Shown: in pieces, positions 1-7,944 of the stretch
Numbering within the stretch: position 1 is the stretch's first letter
Layout of the letters: every line of letters begins with the position of its first letter
Source of the DNA: Micromonospora siamensis
Lineage (GTDB): Bacteria; Actinomycetota; Actinomycetes; Mycobacteriales; Micromonosporaceae
Reading direction: 5' to 3'
Assembly (NCBI RefSeq): GCF_900090305.1
Contig: NZ_LT607751.1
Span: 4,030,001 to 4,094,000, forward strand
Length of the DNA stretch: 64,000 bases
Program-made: the position numbers and the translations under genes
Notes under the pieces: model-generated
What the model was told of the DNA's origin: nothing
The model's database searches: none
What the model saw: the letters and a program-made list of their open reading frames with translations, nothing else

Positions 1-528
1 CGCGGACGGGAGGCGCTGCACACCTTCTTCACCCTCGGCCTGCTCTTCCCGGCCGGGGCGGCGATCCTGCCGCTCTATCTCATGCTGCGCGACCTGAACC
101 TGGTCAACTCCTACTACGCGGTGATCCTCCCGCAGGTCGCGTTCCAGCTGCCGCTGACGATCGTGATCCTGCGGCCCTTCCTCGCCGCCATCCCCCGCGA
201 GCTGGAGGACGCGGCGGCGATCGACGGCGCGGGCCGGATCGGCTTCCTCTGGCGCGTCGCGCTGCCGCTGTCGCGTCCCGCCCTGGTCACCGTCGGGGTC
301 CTCGCGTTCGTGGCCAGTTGGAACGCGTTCCTGCTGCCGCTGCTGGTCCTCGGCGACGTCAACCTGCACACCCTGCCGCTCGGCGTGCAGAACTTCTCCA
401 GCCAGTTCTCCACCGACACCGCGGGCGTCCTCGCCTTCACCTCACTGGCGATGCTGCCCGCGCTGCTCTTCTTCACCCTCGCCGAGAAGCACATCGTCGG
501 CGGCCTCCAGGGCGCGGTCAAGGGCTGA
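1..528 (+). CDS. Carbohydrate ABC transporter permease, MalG type (5' end missing)
   Basis: C-terminal 175 residues of an inner-membrane permease of a sugar importer; the reading frame is open to base 1, so the start lies outside the window. It has several hydrophobic helices and the EAA cytoplasmic loop (ELEDAAAIDGAG followed by LPLSRP), which docks on the MsiK/MalK-type ATPase. The GLQGAVKG-type C-terminus is typical of MalG-like members of the CUT1 family. The GH3 glycosidase begins 36 bp downstream and a LacI regulator follows, an arrangement known from actinomycete cello- or xylo-oligosaccharide uptake loci (for example bxlEFG-bxlA). The substrate is therefore probably a beta-linked oligosaccharide; this is inference from context. 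Confidence 0.93.
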   Translation, partial: RGREALHTFFTLGLLFPAGAAILPLYLMLRDLNLVNSYYAVILPQVAFQLPLTIVILRPFLAAIPRELEDAAAIDGAGRIGFLWRVALPLSRPALVTVGVLAFVASWNAFLLPLLVLGDVNLHTLPLGVQNFSSQFSTDTAGVLAFTSLAMLPALLFFTLAEKHIVGGLQGAVKG

Positions 529-564
529 GTGGCAGCGGTACGCGCACAACCAGAAAGGCACACC

Positions 565-2889
565 ATGACTGAGGTCCACGCGGTGGTGGACGGGCCGGCC
601 CCGGCCCGGGCGACACCCGACCACGACCGGCCGGCCGGGCCGGCCGGCGAGGCACGCGTACGCGAACTGCTCGGCCGGATGACGCTCGAGGAGAAGGTCG
701 CCCAGCTCGTCGGCTTCTGGGAGAAGGAGGACGGTGAGGCGGTCGCGCCCCTGCAGGGCGAGTTCGGCGAGGCCGTGCGGCTCGAGGACTTCGCCCGGCA
801 CGGGCTCGGCCACGTCACCCGGGCGTACGGCACCCGCCCGGTCGACCCGGTGGCCCGCGCGGAGGAGCTGTGGCGGTTCCAGCGGAACCTGGTCACCGAC
901 ACCCGGCTGGGCGTCCCCGCCATCGTCCACGAGGAGTGCCTCACCGGGCTCTCGGCGTGGCGGGCCGCCACCTTCCCCACCCCACTGGCCTGGGGCGCCG
1001 CGTGGCATCCCGAACTGGTCGGCGAGATGGCCGCGGCGATCGGGGCCTCGATGCGGGCGCTCGGCGTCCACCAGGGTCTCGCCCCGGTGCTCGACGTGAT
1101 CCGGGACCCGCGCTGGGGCCGGGTCGACGAGTGCATCGCCGAGGACCCGTACCTGGTCGGCACGATCGGCACGTCCTACGTGCGGGGCCTCCAGTCGCAG
1201 GGGGTGCACGCCACCGTGAAGCACTTCGCCGGCTACTCCGCCTCGCGCGCCGGACGCAACTTCGCCCCGGTGCACGCCGGTCCCCGGGAACTCGCCGACG
1301 TGCTGCTCCCCCCGTTCGAGATGGCGGTCCTCGACGGCGACGTCCGCAGCGTCATGCACTCCTACGCCGAGATCGACGGGGTGCCGGTCGCCGCCGACCC
1401 GACGATGCTGACCGGCGTGCTGCGGGACCGGTGGGGCTTCGAGGGCACGGTGGTGGCCGACTACTACGGCGTCGCGTTCCTGCACCTGCTGCACCACGTG
1501 GCGGCGGACCACGCGGAGGCGGCCGGGCAGGCGCTCACCGCCGGTGTCGACATCGAACTGCCCACCGGCGACGCCTACCTCACCCTGCCGGCGGCGGTCC
1601 GCGCCGGCCGGGTCGACGAGGCGCTGGTCGACCGGGCGGTGCTCCGGGTCCTGCGCCAGAAGCTGGACCTGGGGCTGCTCGACGCCGACTTCACCGACGA
1701 GCCGCCCCGGGCGGTCGACCTCGACTCCCCGGAGCACCGGTCGATCGCCCGCCGGCTCGCGGAGGAGTCGGTCGTGCTGGTCGCCAACCGCGACGTCCTT
1801 CCGCTGCCCGCGGGCCGGCGGCTGGCGGTCGTCGGGCCGAACGCCGACCGGCAGGGCGCGCTGTTCGGGTGCTACTCGTTCCTCAACCACGTACTCGTCC
1901 AGCATCCCGGCGTGGCGACCGGCATCGACGTGCCGACCGTCCTCGACGCGGTCCGCGCCGAGTTCGGGACCGACCTGGTCACCTGGGCGGGCGGCTGCGA
2001 CGTGGACGGCGACGACCGGTCCGGGATCGCCGAGGCCGTCGCCGCGGTGTCCGCCGCCGAGGTGGCCGTCGCGGTCGTCGGCGACCACGCCGGCCTGTTC
2101 GGGCGGGGCACCGTCGGCGAGGGCTGTGACCGGGAGGACCTGGCGCTGCCCGGCGTCCAGCGTGAACTCGTGGAGGCGGTCCTGGCGACCGGCACGCCGG
2201 TGGTCCTGGTGCTGCTCACCGGCCGGCCGTACGCGGTCGACTGGGCGCTGTCGCGCTGCGCGGCGGTGGTGCAGGCGTTCTTCCCCGGCGAGGAGGGGGC
2301 CCAGGCGGTGGCCGGCGTCCTCTCCGGGCGGGTGAACCCGTCGGGTCGGCTGCCGGTCAGCCTGCCCCGGTCGGCGGGTGCCCAGCCGTACTCGTACCTG
2401 CACCCGGCACTGGGCCAGGGCAGCGAGGTGACCAACCTGCCGGCGACACCGGTGGCGGAGTTCGGCCACGGCCTGTCCTACACCACGTTCGCGTACACCG
2501 ACCTCACCGTGCCGGCCACCGTGCCGACCGACGGGGCGCTGCCCGTGACGGTACGCGTGACGAACACCGGCCCGGTCGCCGGCGACGACGTGGTGCAGCT
2601 CTACGGCCACGACCCGGTGGCCTCGGTGACCCGCCCGGTGGCGCAGCTGCTGGGCTACCGGCGGGTCCACCTGGAGCCCGGCCGGTCGGTCACCGTCGCG
2701 CTGACGGTGCCCACCACCCGGCTGGCCTTCTCCGACCGTACGCTCACCCGGGTCGTGGAGCCCGGCGACGTCGAACTCTGGGTGGGCACGAGCGCGCGGC
2801 GGGAGACCGGGACGTCGACCGTCCTGGTCGGCGACACCGTGCCGGTCACCAACGACTCGCCGCGGTGGACGACCAGCACGATCGGCTGA
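565..2889 (+). CDS. Glycoside hydrolase family 3 beta-glucosidase/xylosidase
   Basis: 774-residue GH3 enzyme expected to remove terminal beta-linked sugars from imported oligosaccharides. Order seen: N-terminal TIM-barrel with KHFAGYS (about residue 218) and the nucleophile region VVADYYG (Asp near 299), then an alpha/beta sandwich domain with GRPYAVDW and FFPGEEGAQAVAGVLSG, then a fibronectin type III-like C-terminal domain (VRVTNTGPVAGDDVVQLY). No signal peptide is visible, so it is probably cytoplasmic. I chose the ATG at 565 because AGAAAGG sits just upstream; an in-frame GTG at 529 would overlap nothing but has no such site. It is probably co-transcribed with the permease before it. Substrate could be cellobiose, xylobiose or a related glycoside. 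Confidence 0.93.
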   Translation: MTEVHAVVDGPAPARATPDHDRPAGPAGEARVRELLGRMTLEEKVAQLVGFWEKEDGEAVAPLQGEFGEAVRLEDFARHGLGHVTRAYGTRPVDPVARAEELWRFQRNLVTDTRLGVPAIVHEECLTGLSAWRAATFPTPLAWGAAWHPELVGEMAAAIGASMRALGVHQGLAPVLDVIRDPRWGRVDECIAEDPYLVGTIGTSYVRGLQSQGVHATVKHFAGYSASRAGRNFAPVHAGPRELADVLLPPFEMAVLDGDVRSVMHSYAEIDGVPVAADPTMLTGVLRDRWGFEGTVVADYYGVAFLHLLHHVAADHAEAAGQALTAGVDIELPTGDAYLTLPAAVRAGRVDEALVDRAVLRVLRQKLDLGLLDADFTDEPPRAVDLDSPEHRSIARRLAEESVVLVANRDVLPLPAGRRLAVVGPNADRQGALFGCYSFLNHVLVQHPGVATGIDVPTVLDAVRAEFGTDLVTWAGGCDVDGDDRSGIAEAVAAVSAAEVAVAVVGDHAGLFGRGTVGEGCDREDLALPGVQRELVEAVLATGTPVVLVLLTGRPYAVDWALSRCAAVVQAFFPGEEGAQAVAGVLSGRVNPSGRLPVSLPRSAGAQPYSYLHPALGQGSEVTNLPATPVAEFGHGLSYTTFAYTDLTVPATVPTDGALPVTVRVTNTGPVAGDDVVQLYGHDPVASVTRPVAQLLGYRRVHLEPGRSVTVALTVPTTRLAFSDRTLTRVVEPGDVELWVGTSARRETGTSTVLVGDTVPVTNDSPRWTTSTIG

Positions 2890-3051
2890 GCCGGACCCGC
2901 CGGTCGTCCCCGCGGGTGACGTCCGGCGGGTGCAGGGCTTCCGGAACAACTCCGCAACGTCTCGGAACGCCGGGCCCCTTCCGCGCTGTCGAGCACCCAC
3001 GCCGGTACGGCAAGATGAGCCGGGGCGGCACGGTGGGGTGAAGGAGACGCG

Positions 3052-4077
3052 GTGGGCGCGGACGACGAACGCAGGGTGACCATCACCGCGATCGCGCGGG
3101 AGGCCGGCGTCTCGGTGCCGACGGTGTCGCGGGTGCTCAACGGCCGGTCCGACGTCGCCCCCGGCACCCGGGAACGGGTGGAGGAGCTGCTGCGTCACCA
3201 CGGCTACCAACGCCGCTCCGCGCGTACGGTGACCCGCGCCGAGCTGGTGGACCTGGTCTTCAACGACCTGGACAGCCCGTGGGCGGTGGAGATCATCCGT
3301 GGGGTGGAGGACGTCGGGCACAACGCCGGCGTCGGCACCGTCGTCTCGGCCATCCACAGCCGGTCCACCTCGACCCGGCAGTGGTTGCAGAACCTGCGGG
3401 CCCGGGCCAGCGACGGGGTCATCCTGGTGACCTCGGACGTGACCCAGCCGTTGCACGCCCAGCTGCGCCGGCTCAACGTGCCGGTGGTGGTGGTCGACCC
3501 GGCCGGCGCCCCCGCCACGGACGTGCCGACCGTCGGCGCGACCAACTGGGCCGGCGGGATCGCCGCCACCCAGCACCTGCTCGAACTCGGGCACCGCCGG
3601 ATCGGCTTCGTCGCCGGCCCCACCCACCTGCTGTGCAGCCGGGCCCGGCTGGACGGCTACCGGGCGGCGCTGGAGGGGGCCGGCGTGCCGCTGGACGACC
3701 GGCTGGTCCGGCCCGGCGACTTCTACCACGCCTCCGGCTTCGCCGCGGGCACCGCGCTGCTCGACCTGGCCGAGCCGCCGACCGCCATCTTCGCGGCCAG
3801 CGACCAGATGGCCTTCGGGGTGTACGAGGCGATCCGTCGGCACGGCTCACGGGTGGCCGACGACGTCAGCGTGGTCGGCTTCGACGACCTGCCGGAGGCC
3901 CGCTGGGCCTCGCCGCCGCTGACCACGGTCCGGCAGCCGCTGGTCGAGATGGGGCGGCTCGCCGCCCGCACCGTGCTGCGGCTCGCCCGGGGTGAGCAGA
4001 TCGAGTCACCCCGGGTGGAGCTGGCCACCGAGCTGGTGGTGCGGGACAGCTCGGCGGTCCCGTCCGGGCGTCGCTGA
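3052..4077 (+). CDS. LacI family transcriptional regulator
   Basis: 341-residue repressor. Residues 5-55 form the LacI helix-turn-helix and hinge ([20 protein letters not shown], then an [13 protein letters not shown] tail). The rest is a periplasmic-binding-protein-like sugar-sensing domain, with the typical [15 protein letters not shown] segment near residue 285. It starts at GTG 3052 after an AAGGAGAC ribosome site. It lies 162 bp after the GH3 gene on the same strand, so it is the likely local repressor of the uptake and hydrolase genes, released by the incoming sugar. Its operator is not visible with certainty in this window. Confidence 0.93.
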   Translation: MGADDERRVTITAIAREAGVSVPTVSRVLNGRSDVAPGTRERVEELLRHHGYQRRSARTVTRAELVDLVFNDLDSPWAVEIIRGVEDVGHNAGVGTVVSAIHSRSTSTRQWLQNLRARASDGVILVTSDVTQPLHAQLRRLNVPVVVVDPAGAPATDVPTVGATNWAGGIAATQHLLELGHRRIGFVAGPTHLLCSRARLDGYRAALEGAGVPLDDRLVRPGDFYHASGFAAGTALLDLAEPPTAIFAASDQMAFGVYEAIRRHGSRVADDVSVVGFDDLPEARWASPPLTTVRQPLVEMGRLAARTVLRLARGEQIESPRVELATELVVRDSSAVPSGRR

Positions 4078-4094
4078 GTCGACCGGCCCCCCTT

Positions 4095-5423
4095 TCAGTC
4101 GGGTTCCGGAAGTTTCGGCGTCGGCAGGGCGCTGGACGTGGCGGCGAGCCGGGCGGCCTGCCGGCGGCGGCGGGCCAGCAGGACCGCGCCTCCGGCGACC
4201 ACCAGGACGCCCGCCGCGGCGGCCGGCGTGCTGCCCGGCCACCCGCCGGCACCGCCGGTGGCCGTCCCGTTCAGCCCCGCGCCCCCGGCGAGCGCCGACG
4301 CCGCCACCGTCGCCGACGGGCTCGCGGACGTCGTCTCGCCGGGACGGACCAGCCGGCCCACCGACGCGTCGCGGGGCAGGGCGAACCCCCAGTCGAGCAG
4401 GGCGGCGCCCTGCTGCCAGCCGCGTTGGGTGGGGATCTCCGCGCCGAGCAGGGTCACCACCAGCCGCCGGCCGCCCCGCTCGGCCGCCCCCACGTAGGTG
4501 TGCCGGGCGACGTCGGTGAAGCCGGTCTTGCCGCCTAACGCCCCCGGGTAGTGGTCGAGCAGCTGGTTGTCGTTCTGGATCTGGAACGGCTTCTCGTGCA
4601 GGGCCGGCTGGCCGGGGATCTCCGCCACCCGGGTCGCGGTGTACCGGCGGAACGCCGGATCGGCGAAGCAGGCCCGGGCGATCAACGCCAGGTCGTACGC
4701 GCTGGTGAACTGGCCGGGCCCGTCCAGGCCGGACGGGGTGACGGCGTGGGTCTGGAGCGCGCCGAGCCGCCTGGCCTCCTCGTTCATCGCCCGCACCCCG
4801 CCGGCCAGCCCGTCGGGGCCCCCGCCGAGCCGGGCCAGGGCGTTGGCCGCCTCGTTGCCGGACTTCAGCAGCAGTCCCAGCCAGATCGTCTCGATCCGGT
4901 ACCGGCCGCCCTCGGCCAGGCCGACCGCCGAGCTGCCCGGCTCGATGGCCAGGTCCCCGGCGGTCAGGGTGACCTCCCGGTTCGGGTCCAGCCGCGGCAA
5001 CATGGTGGCCGCGAGCAGCAGCTTCTGCACGCTCGCCGGGCTGGCGTACTCGTGGGGGCCGCACCCGCCGAGCACCGCGCCGCTGTCCAGGTCGGCGACC
5101 ACCCACGAGGTCGCGGTGACCGGCGGCGGCGCGGGCGCCGACGGGGGCGTCACCAGGCCGGCGGTGGCCAGCGCCGCACCACCGACGGCCCGGGCGGCCG
5201 GGTCGGGCATGGGCGGCGGCTGCGGTGGCGGGGTGGCCGGGGCGGGGACGTTCGGGCACGGCGGCCCGGCGGCCAGCCGGCCGGCCCTGCCCGGCGCTCC
5301 GGTCCGGACCTGAGCCAGGGCGGGGTTCGGTGTGCCCGCCCTGGACCGGGCCAGGGCGGGCGCCGGCAGCGTCGACACCGGGGCGAGGAGGGCGGCGGCC
5401 AGCGCCGCGGACAGGCCTCTCAT
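4095..5423 (-). CDS. Secreted D-alanyl-D-alanine carboxypeptidase (peptidase S11), TTA codon
   Basis: 442-residue penicillin-binding-protein-type D,D-carboxypeptidase that trims the terminal D-Ala of peptidoglycan stem peptides outside the membrane. It has a signal peptide (MRGLSAALAAALL start), a Pro/Ala-rich linker, the serine motif SVQK near residue 131, SGN near 188 and KTG near 299. A C-terminal membrane anchor is followed by Arg-rich residues (GGAVLLARRRRQ). I prefer the ATG at 5423 over one at 5450: the signal peptide begins there and a TAGCCT box lies 8 nt upstream, as in a leaderless gene. The Leu codon just before GGKTG is TTA (complement of 4536-4538), rare in such genomes. A paralogue lies at 25947-27227. 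Confidence 0.93.
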   Translation of the reverse strand: MRGLSAALAAALLAPVSTLPAPALARSRAGTPNPALAQVRTGAPGRAGRLAAGPPCPNVPAPATPPPQPPPMPDPAARAVGGAALATAGLVTPPSAPAPPPVTATSWVVADLDSGAVLGGCGPHEYASPASVQKLLLAATMLPRLDPNREVTLTAGDLAIEPGSSAVGLAEGGRYRIETIWLGLLLKSGNEAANALARLGGGPDGLAGGVRAMNEEARRLGALQTHAVTPSGLDGPGQFTSAYDLALIARACFADPAFRRYTATRVAEIPGQPALHEKPFQIQNDNQLLDHYPGALGGKTGFTDVARHTYVGAAERGGRRLVVTLLGAEIPTQRGWQQGAALLDWGFALPRDASVGRLVRPGETTSASPSATVAASALAGGAGLNGTATGGAGGWPGSTPAAAAGVLVVAGGAVLLARRRRQAARLAATSSALPTPKLPEPD

Positions 5424-5431
5424 GGTCGCCG

Positions 5432-5437
5432 AGGCTA
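5432..5437 (-). promoter_or_regulatory. Putative -10 box of a leaderless transcript
   Basis: TAGCCT on the minus strand, exactly 8 nt before the ATG at 5423, and no Shine-Dalgarno sequence between. Matches the actinobacterial TANNNT -10 pattern, with transcription predicted to start at or next to the start codon. No good -35 is visible. The paralogous carboxypeptidase gene has the same arrangement. Confidence 0.45.
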
Positions 5438-5492
5438 GCCACGCCGACACGGACGGGTTGCCTGCTCAGCCGTTCGCGTCCGGCCGCCGTTG

Positions 5493-7424
5493 TCAGCGGG
5501 TAGGGTGCCGCCCACCCGGAGCCGGGCGGCCCGCACGCCGGGCACGCCACCGTCGCCCGCCCGCGCCGAGCGCCAGCCCGGTCGCGACGACCGCCAGCAG
5601 CAGCGCCGCCCGGTCCAGCACCGGTCGTAGCGGGGCCGCCGAGACGCGTACCGGGGCGGCGGTGGACGCACCGGCCGGGACGGTCCACGGGTGGGTGTCG
5701 GTGACCGGGGGCAGGCCGTCGCGGAGCACGGTCACCCCCACCCGCCACCGGCCGGGGCTGTGGATGTCGTCCACGGTCACCACCCAACCGTCGCCGGTGC
5801 GCGTGACCGGATGCACCGCCCGTTCCCCGTTCGGGCCGGTGAGCAGCAGCGACACCCCGGTCACCGGGCCGGGGGCCGGGCGGCGGGTGTCGTCGACGCC
5901 GACGCTGACGATGTTGCGTCCGGGCCGGTTCGGCCGCAGGGCCACGGTGTCGACCAGGTCGGACATCTGGCCGGTGACCTGCGGCTCGGCGCCCGCGACG
6001 GCGGTCGGCGGGAACGCCGGCCCCCGGCCCGGACCGGCGGCGGCGAGCGCCCCGGCCAGGCCGAGCGCGACGGCGAGCAGAGCGGCCTCGACGCGCAGCC
6101 CGCGCCGGGGCAGGTCGGTACGGCGCAGCCGCCGGGCGGTCCGCGCGCCGAGCAGCCCGGCCCCGACGGCCACGGCGACCTTGGCCACGAGCAGCAGCCC
6201 GTACGGGGAGCCGACCAGGGCGTCCACCGAGGCCACCTGCGGGCCGGTGAGCAGCAGCCCGGTGACGACCAGCAGGGCGAGGCAGGCCACGGCGAGGGTG
6301 GCGAAGGCCCGCAGCAGGGCGCGTACCTGCGGCGCACGGTCGGGGGCGTGCCGCAGCAGGGGCACCAGGGCCAGGGCGGCGGCCAGCACACTGCCCGCCC
6401 AGCCGCCGGCGGCGAGCACGTGCACCCCGCCGACCAGGGCGGTCCGCCAGGGGCCGCCCATCGGGTGACCGAGCAGCGCGGTGCCGGCGGCCGCCGCGAC
6501 CGCCCCGAGCGCGCCGACGACCACGGTCACCGGCACCCGGCGGGCCGGGCGACCGGTCATCGGCGCGCCCGACGCACGATCGACCCCGGCGGGCGGGAGT
6601 ACGTCCGGCGGGACGACGGGTGACGGGCCGTGGGCGATTCGGCGGGCGGCGAGCAGCGCCACCACCACCAGCGCGGCCGTGCCGGCCTCGCGGAGCAGCC
6701 AACGACCGCTGGTGAGCTGCGTGGCCAGCAGGCGCCACCGGTCGCCCGTCCCGGCCAGCTGGACGGCCAGCAGCAGGGGCGCGGCGAGCAGGGCGACGAT
6801 GCCCGCGTACCCGGCGACGATGAGCAACCGGCGGCGCGGCGCGAGCGCCGCCGGGTCGGCGCGGCGGGTGCCGGCGGCGTGCAGCGCGGCGAGCGCGGCA
6901 CCGCCGAGCAGCACCGACAGGCCGAGCAGGCCGACGGCGCGGGCGGCGGTCTCCCGGGGGCCGGGGCCGACCGGGCCGGCCACGCCGGCGGCGGTGACCT
7001 GCCGGCCGACGCCGAAGACCAGGGTGCCGCGGGTGGTGTGCAGGTCGTCGGAGGAGAGCGTCCGCCAGGAGACGTGGTACGTGTTGGGTGGCAGCGCGGG
7101 CAGCCCGGCGACCAGGGTGACCGGTTCCTCGCTGTCGGCGTCCTCGGCGAGCGGCGCGCCGTCGGTGTCGCGCAGCGCCAGCCCGGTCACCGCCCAGTGC
7201 CGGCCGTCCCCGTCGACCAGGCCGACCCGGGCGGCGGCGAGTTCCACGTGCTCGGTAAAGGCCAGGGTCAGCGTCTCCGGCGCCCGGTCCAGGACCGCGC
7301 CGTCGGCCGGCGCGCTGCTGGCCAGGTAGGCGTGGGCCTGCGCGGGCGCGGGTCCGGCCAGCACCGTCAGGGCGGCGACGCCGACGGCGAGCAGCAGCCG
7401 GCCGATCCGGGGCACGCCGGTCAC
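5493..7424 (-). CDS. CopC/CopD fusion copper protein
   Basis: 643-residue membrane protein. Residues 1-30 are a signal peptide, and mature residue 1 would be the His of HAYLASSAPADG, the usual N-terminal copper ligand of CopC. The CopC domain (to about 130) also carries FTEHVELA and SSDDLHTTRG. About eight membrane helices follow (about 155-470, the CopD domain). An extracytoplasmic C-terminal region (about 490-610, containing YtkA/FixH-like segments) ends in a last membrane helix and an Arg-rich tail. CopC-CopD fusions bind copper outside the cell and import it. The start GTG overlaps the stop of the gene before it (GTGA, 7421-7424), so the two are translationally coupled. As last gene of the cupredoxin operon it probably supplies or salvages copper for those proteins. 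Confidence 0.9.
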   Translation of the reverse strand: MTGVPRIGRLLLAVGVAALTVLAGPAPAQAHAYLASSAPADGAVLDRAPETLTLAFTEHVELAAARVGLVDGDGRHWAVTGLALRDTDGAPLAEDADSEEPVTLVAGLPALPPNTYHVSWRTLSSDDLHTTRGTLVFGVGRQVTAAGVAGPVGPGPRETAARAVGLLGLSVLLGGAALAALHAAGTRRADPAALAPRRRLLIVAGYAGIVALLAAPLLLAVQLAGTGDRWRLLATQLTSGRWLLREAGTAALVVVALLAARRIAHGPSPVVPPDVLPPAGVDRASGAPMTGRPARRVPVTVVVGALGAVAAAAGTALLGHPMGGPWRTALVGGVHVLAAGGWAGSVLAAALALVPLLRHAPDRAPQVRALLRAFATLAVACLALLVVTGLLLTGPQVASVDALVGSPYGLLLVAKVAVAVGAGLLGARTARRLRRTDLPRRGLRVEAALLAVALGLAGALAAAGPGRGPAFPPTAVAGAEPQVTGQMSDLVDTVALRPNRPGRNIVSVGVDDTRRPAPGPVTGVSLLLTGPNGERAVHPVTRTGDGWVVTVDDIHSPGRWRVGVTVLRDGLPPVTDTHPWTVPAGASTAAPVRVSAAPLRPVLDRAALLLAVVATGLALGAGGRRWRARRAGRPAPGGRHPTR

Positions 7425-7888
7425 CGCACCGGCACGTGGGCCAGGCGGCGCTGGCCCGACGTGATCTCGATGGTGTCGCCGCGTCGTACCGCGCCGTCCT
7501 TGTTCAGGTAGAGCAGGTAGTAGCTCTGGCCGGGGCGCAGCTCGTGGCCCTGCTTCATCAGCGCCGCCCGCCAGGCCAGCTTGCCGGAGCGCTCGTTGCG
7601 CAGCCGGGGCGGATGCTTCGTGTCGTTCTGGAAGGCGGACGCCTTCTGGGTGTCCAGCACCAGGTAGCGCAGCTCCACCAGGCCGCCGTCGCCCACCACG
7701 GCCGCCTGGGTGAAGCGGACGCCCAGGGCGGCCTCCAGCTGCCCGTCGTGCGGGACCGTGTAGCCCGGTCGGGCGGCGGCGTACCCGCCGAAGCGGACGA
7801 TCGAGATCGCGACCAGCGCCAGGACGAGCAGCGGGAGCACCAGCCGGCCAGGGCGGGGACGGGGGATGCGGAACGGGATCGCGGCCAT
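7421..7888 (-). CDS. Membrane-anchored extracytoplasmic protein of unknown function
   Basis: 155 residues. One membrane helix near residues 15-35 (LVLPLLVLALVAISIV) is followed by a hydrophilic domain that should face outside. I do not recognise a family. The domain contains DGQLEAALGVRFTQAAVV, a beta-rich middle (VELRYLVLDTQ), and a PGQSYYLLYLNKDG segment near the end. His residues are present but form no obvious copper motif. I chose ATG 7888 because GAGGAGG lies 7-8 nt upstream. It ends inside the start codon of copC/copD (GTGA overlap), so it belongs to the copper operon. A small copper chaperone or assembly factor for the cupredoxins is a reasonable guess, nothing more. Confidence 0.8.
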   Translation of the reverse strand: MAAIPFRIPRPRPGRLVLPLLVLALVAISIVRFGGYAAARPGYTVPHDGQLEAALGVRFTQAAVVGDGGLVELRYLVLDTQKASAFQNDTKHPPRLRNERSGKLAWRAALMKQGHELRPGQSYYLLYLNKDGAVRRGDTIEITSGQRRLAHVPVR

Positions 7889-7910
7889 CGTCGGGCCTCC
7901 TCGGGGGACG

Positions 7911-7938
7911 GTGGAGCCGGGCGGTGACCCGGCCCCAC
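7911..7938 (-). terminator. Stem-loop after the third cupredoxin gene (intra-operon)
   Basis: GTGG-A-GCCGGG pairs with CCCGGC-C-CCAC around a 5-6 nt loop, one mismatch, placed between the stop codon of the cupredoxin/Ig gene (7945) and the ribosome site of the next gene. There is no T-run. It may be a weak terminator or an mRNA-stabilising element that sets lower expression of the last two genes. Confidence 0.45.
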
Positions 7939-7944
7939 GTGGCG

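Noticed and set aside
442..3843. 1133-codon open frame on the minus strand over the GH3/LacI genes
   Set aside because: Frame opposite real genes in very GC-rich DNA; composition is Arg/Gly/Pro/His-rich and no domain is recognisable.
5424..5450. Nine extra N-terminal codons for the first carboxypeptidase
   Set aside because: Would precede the signal peptide and has no ribosome site; the inner ATG matches the paralogue.
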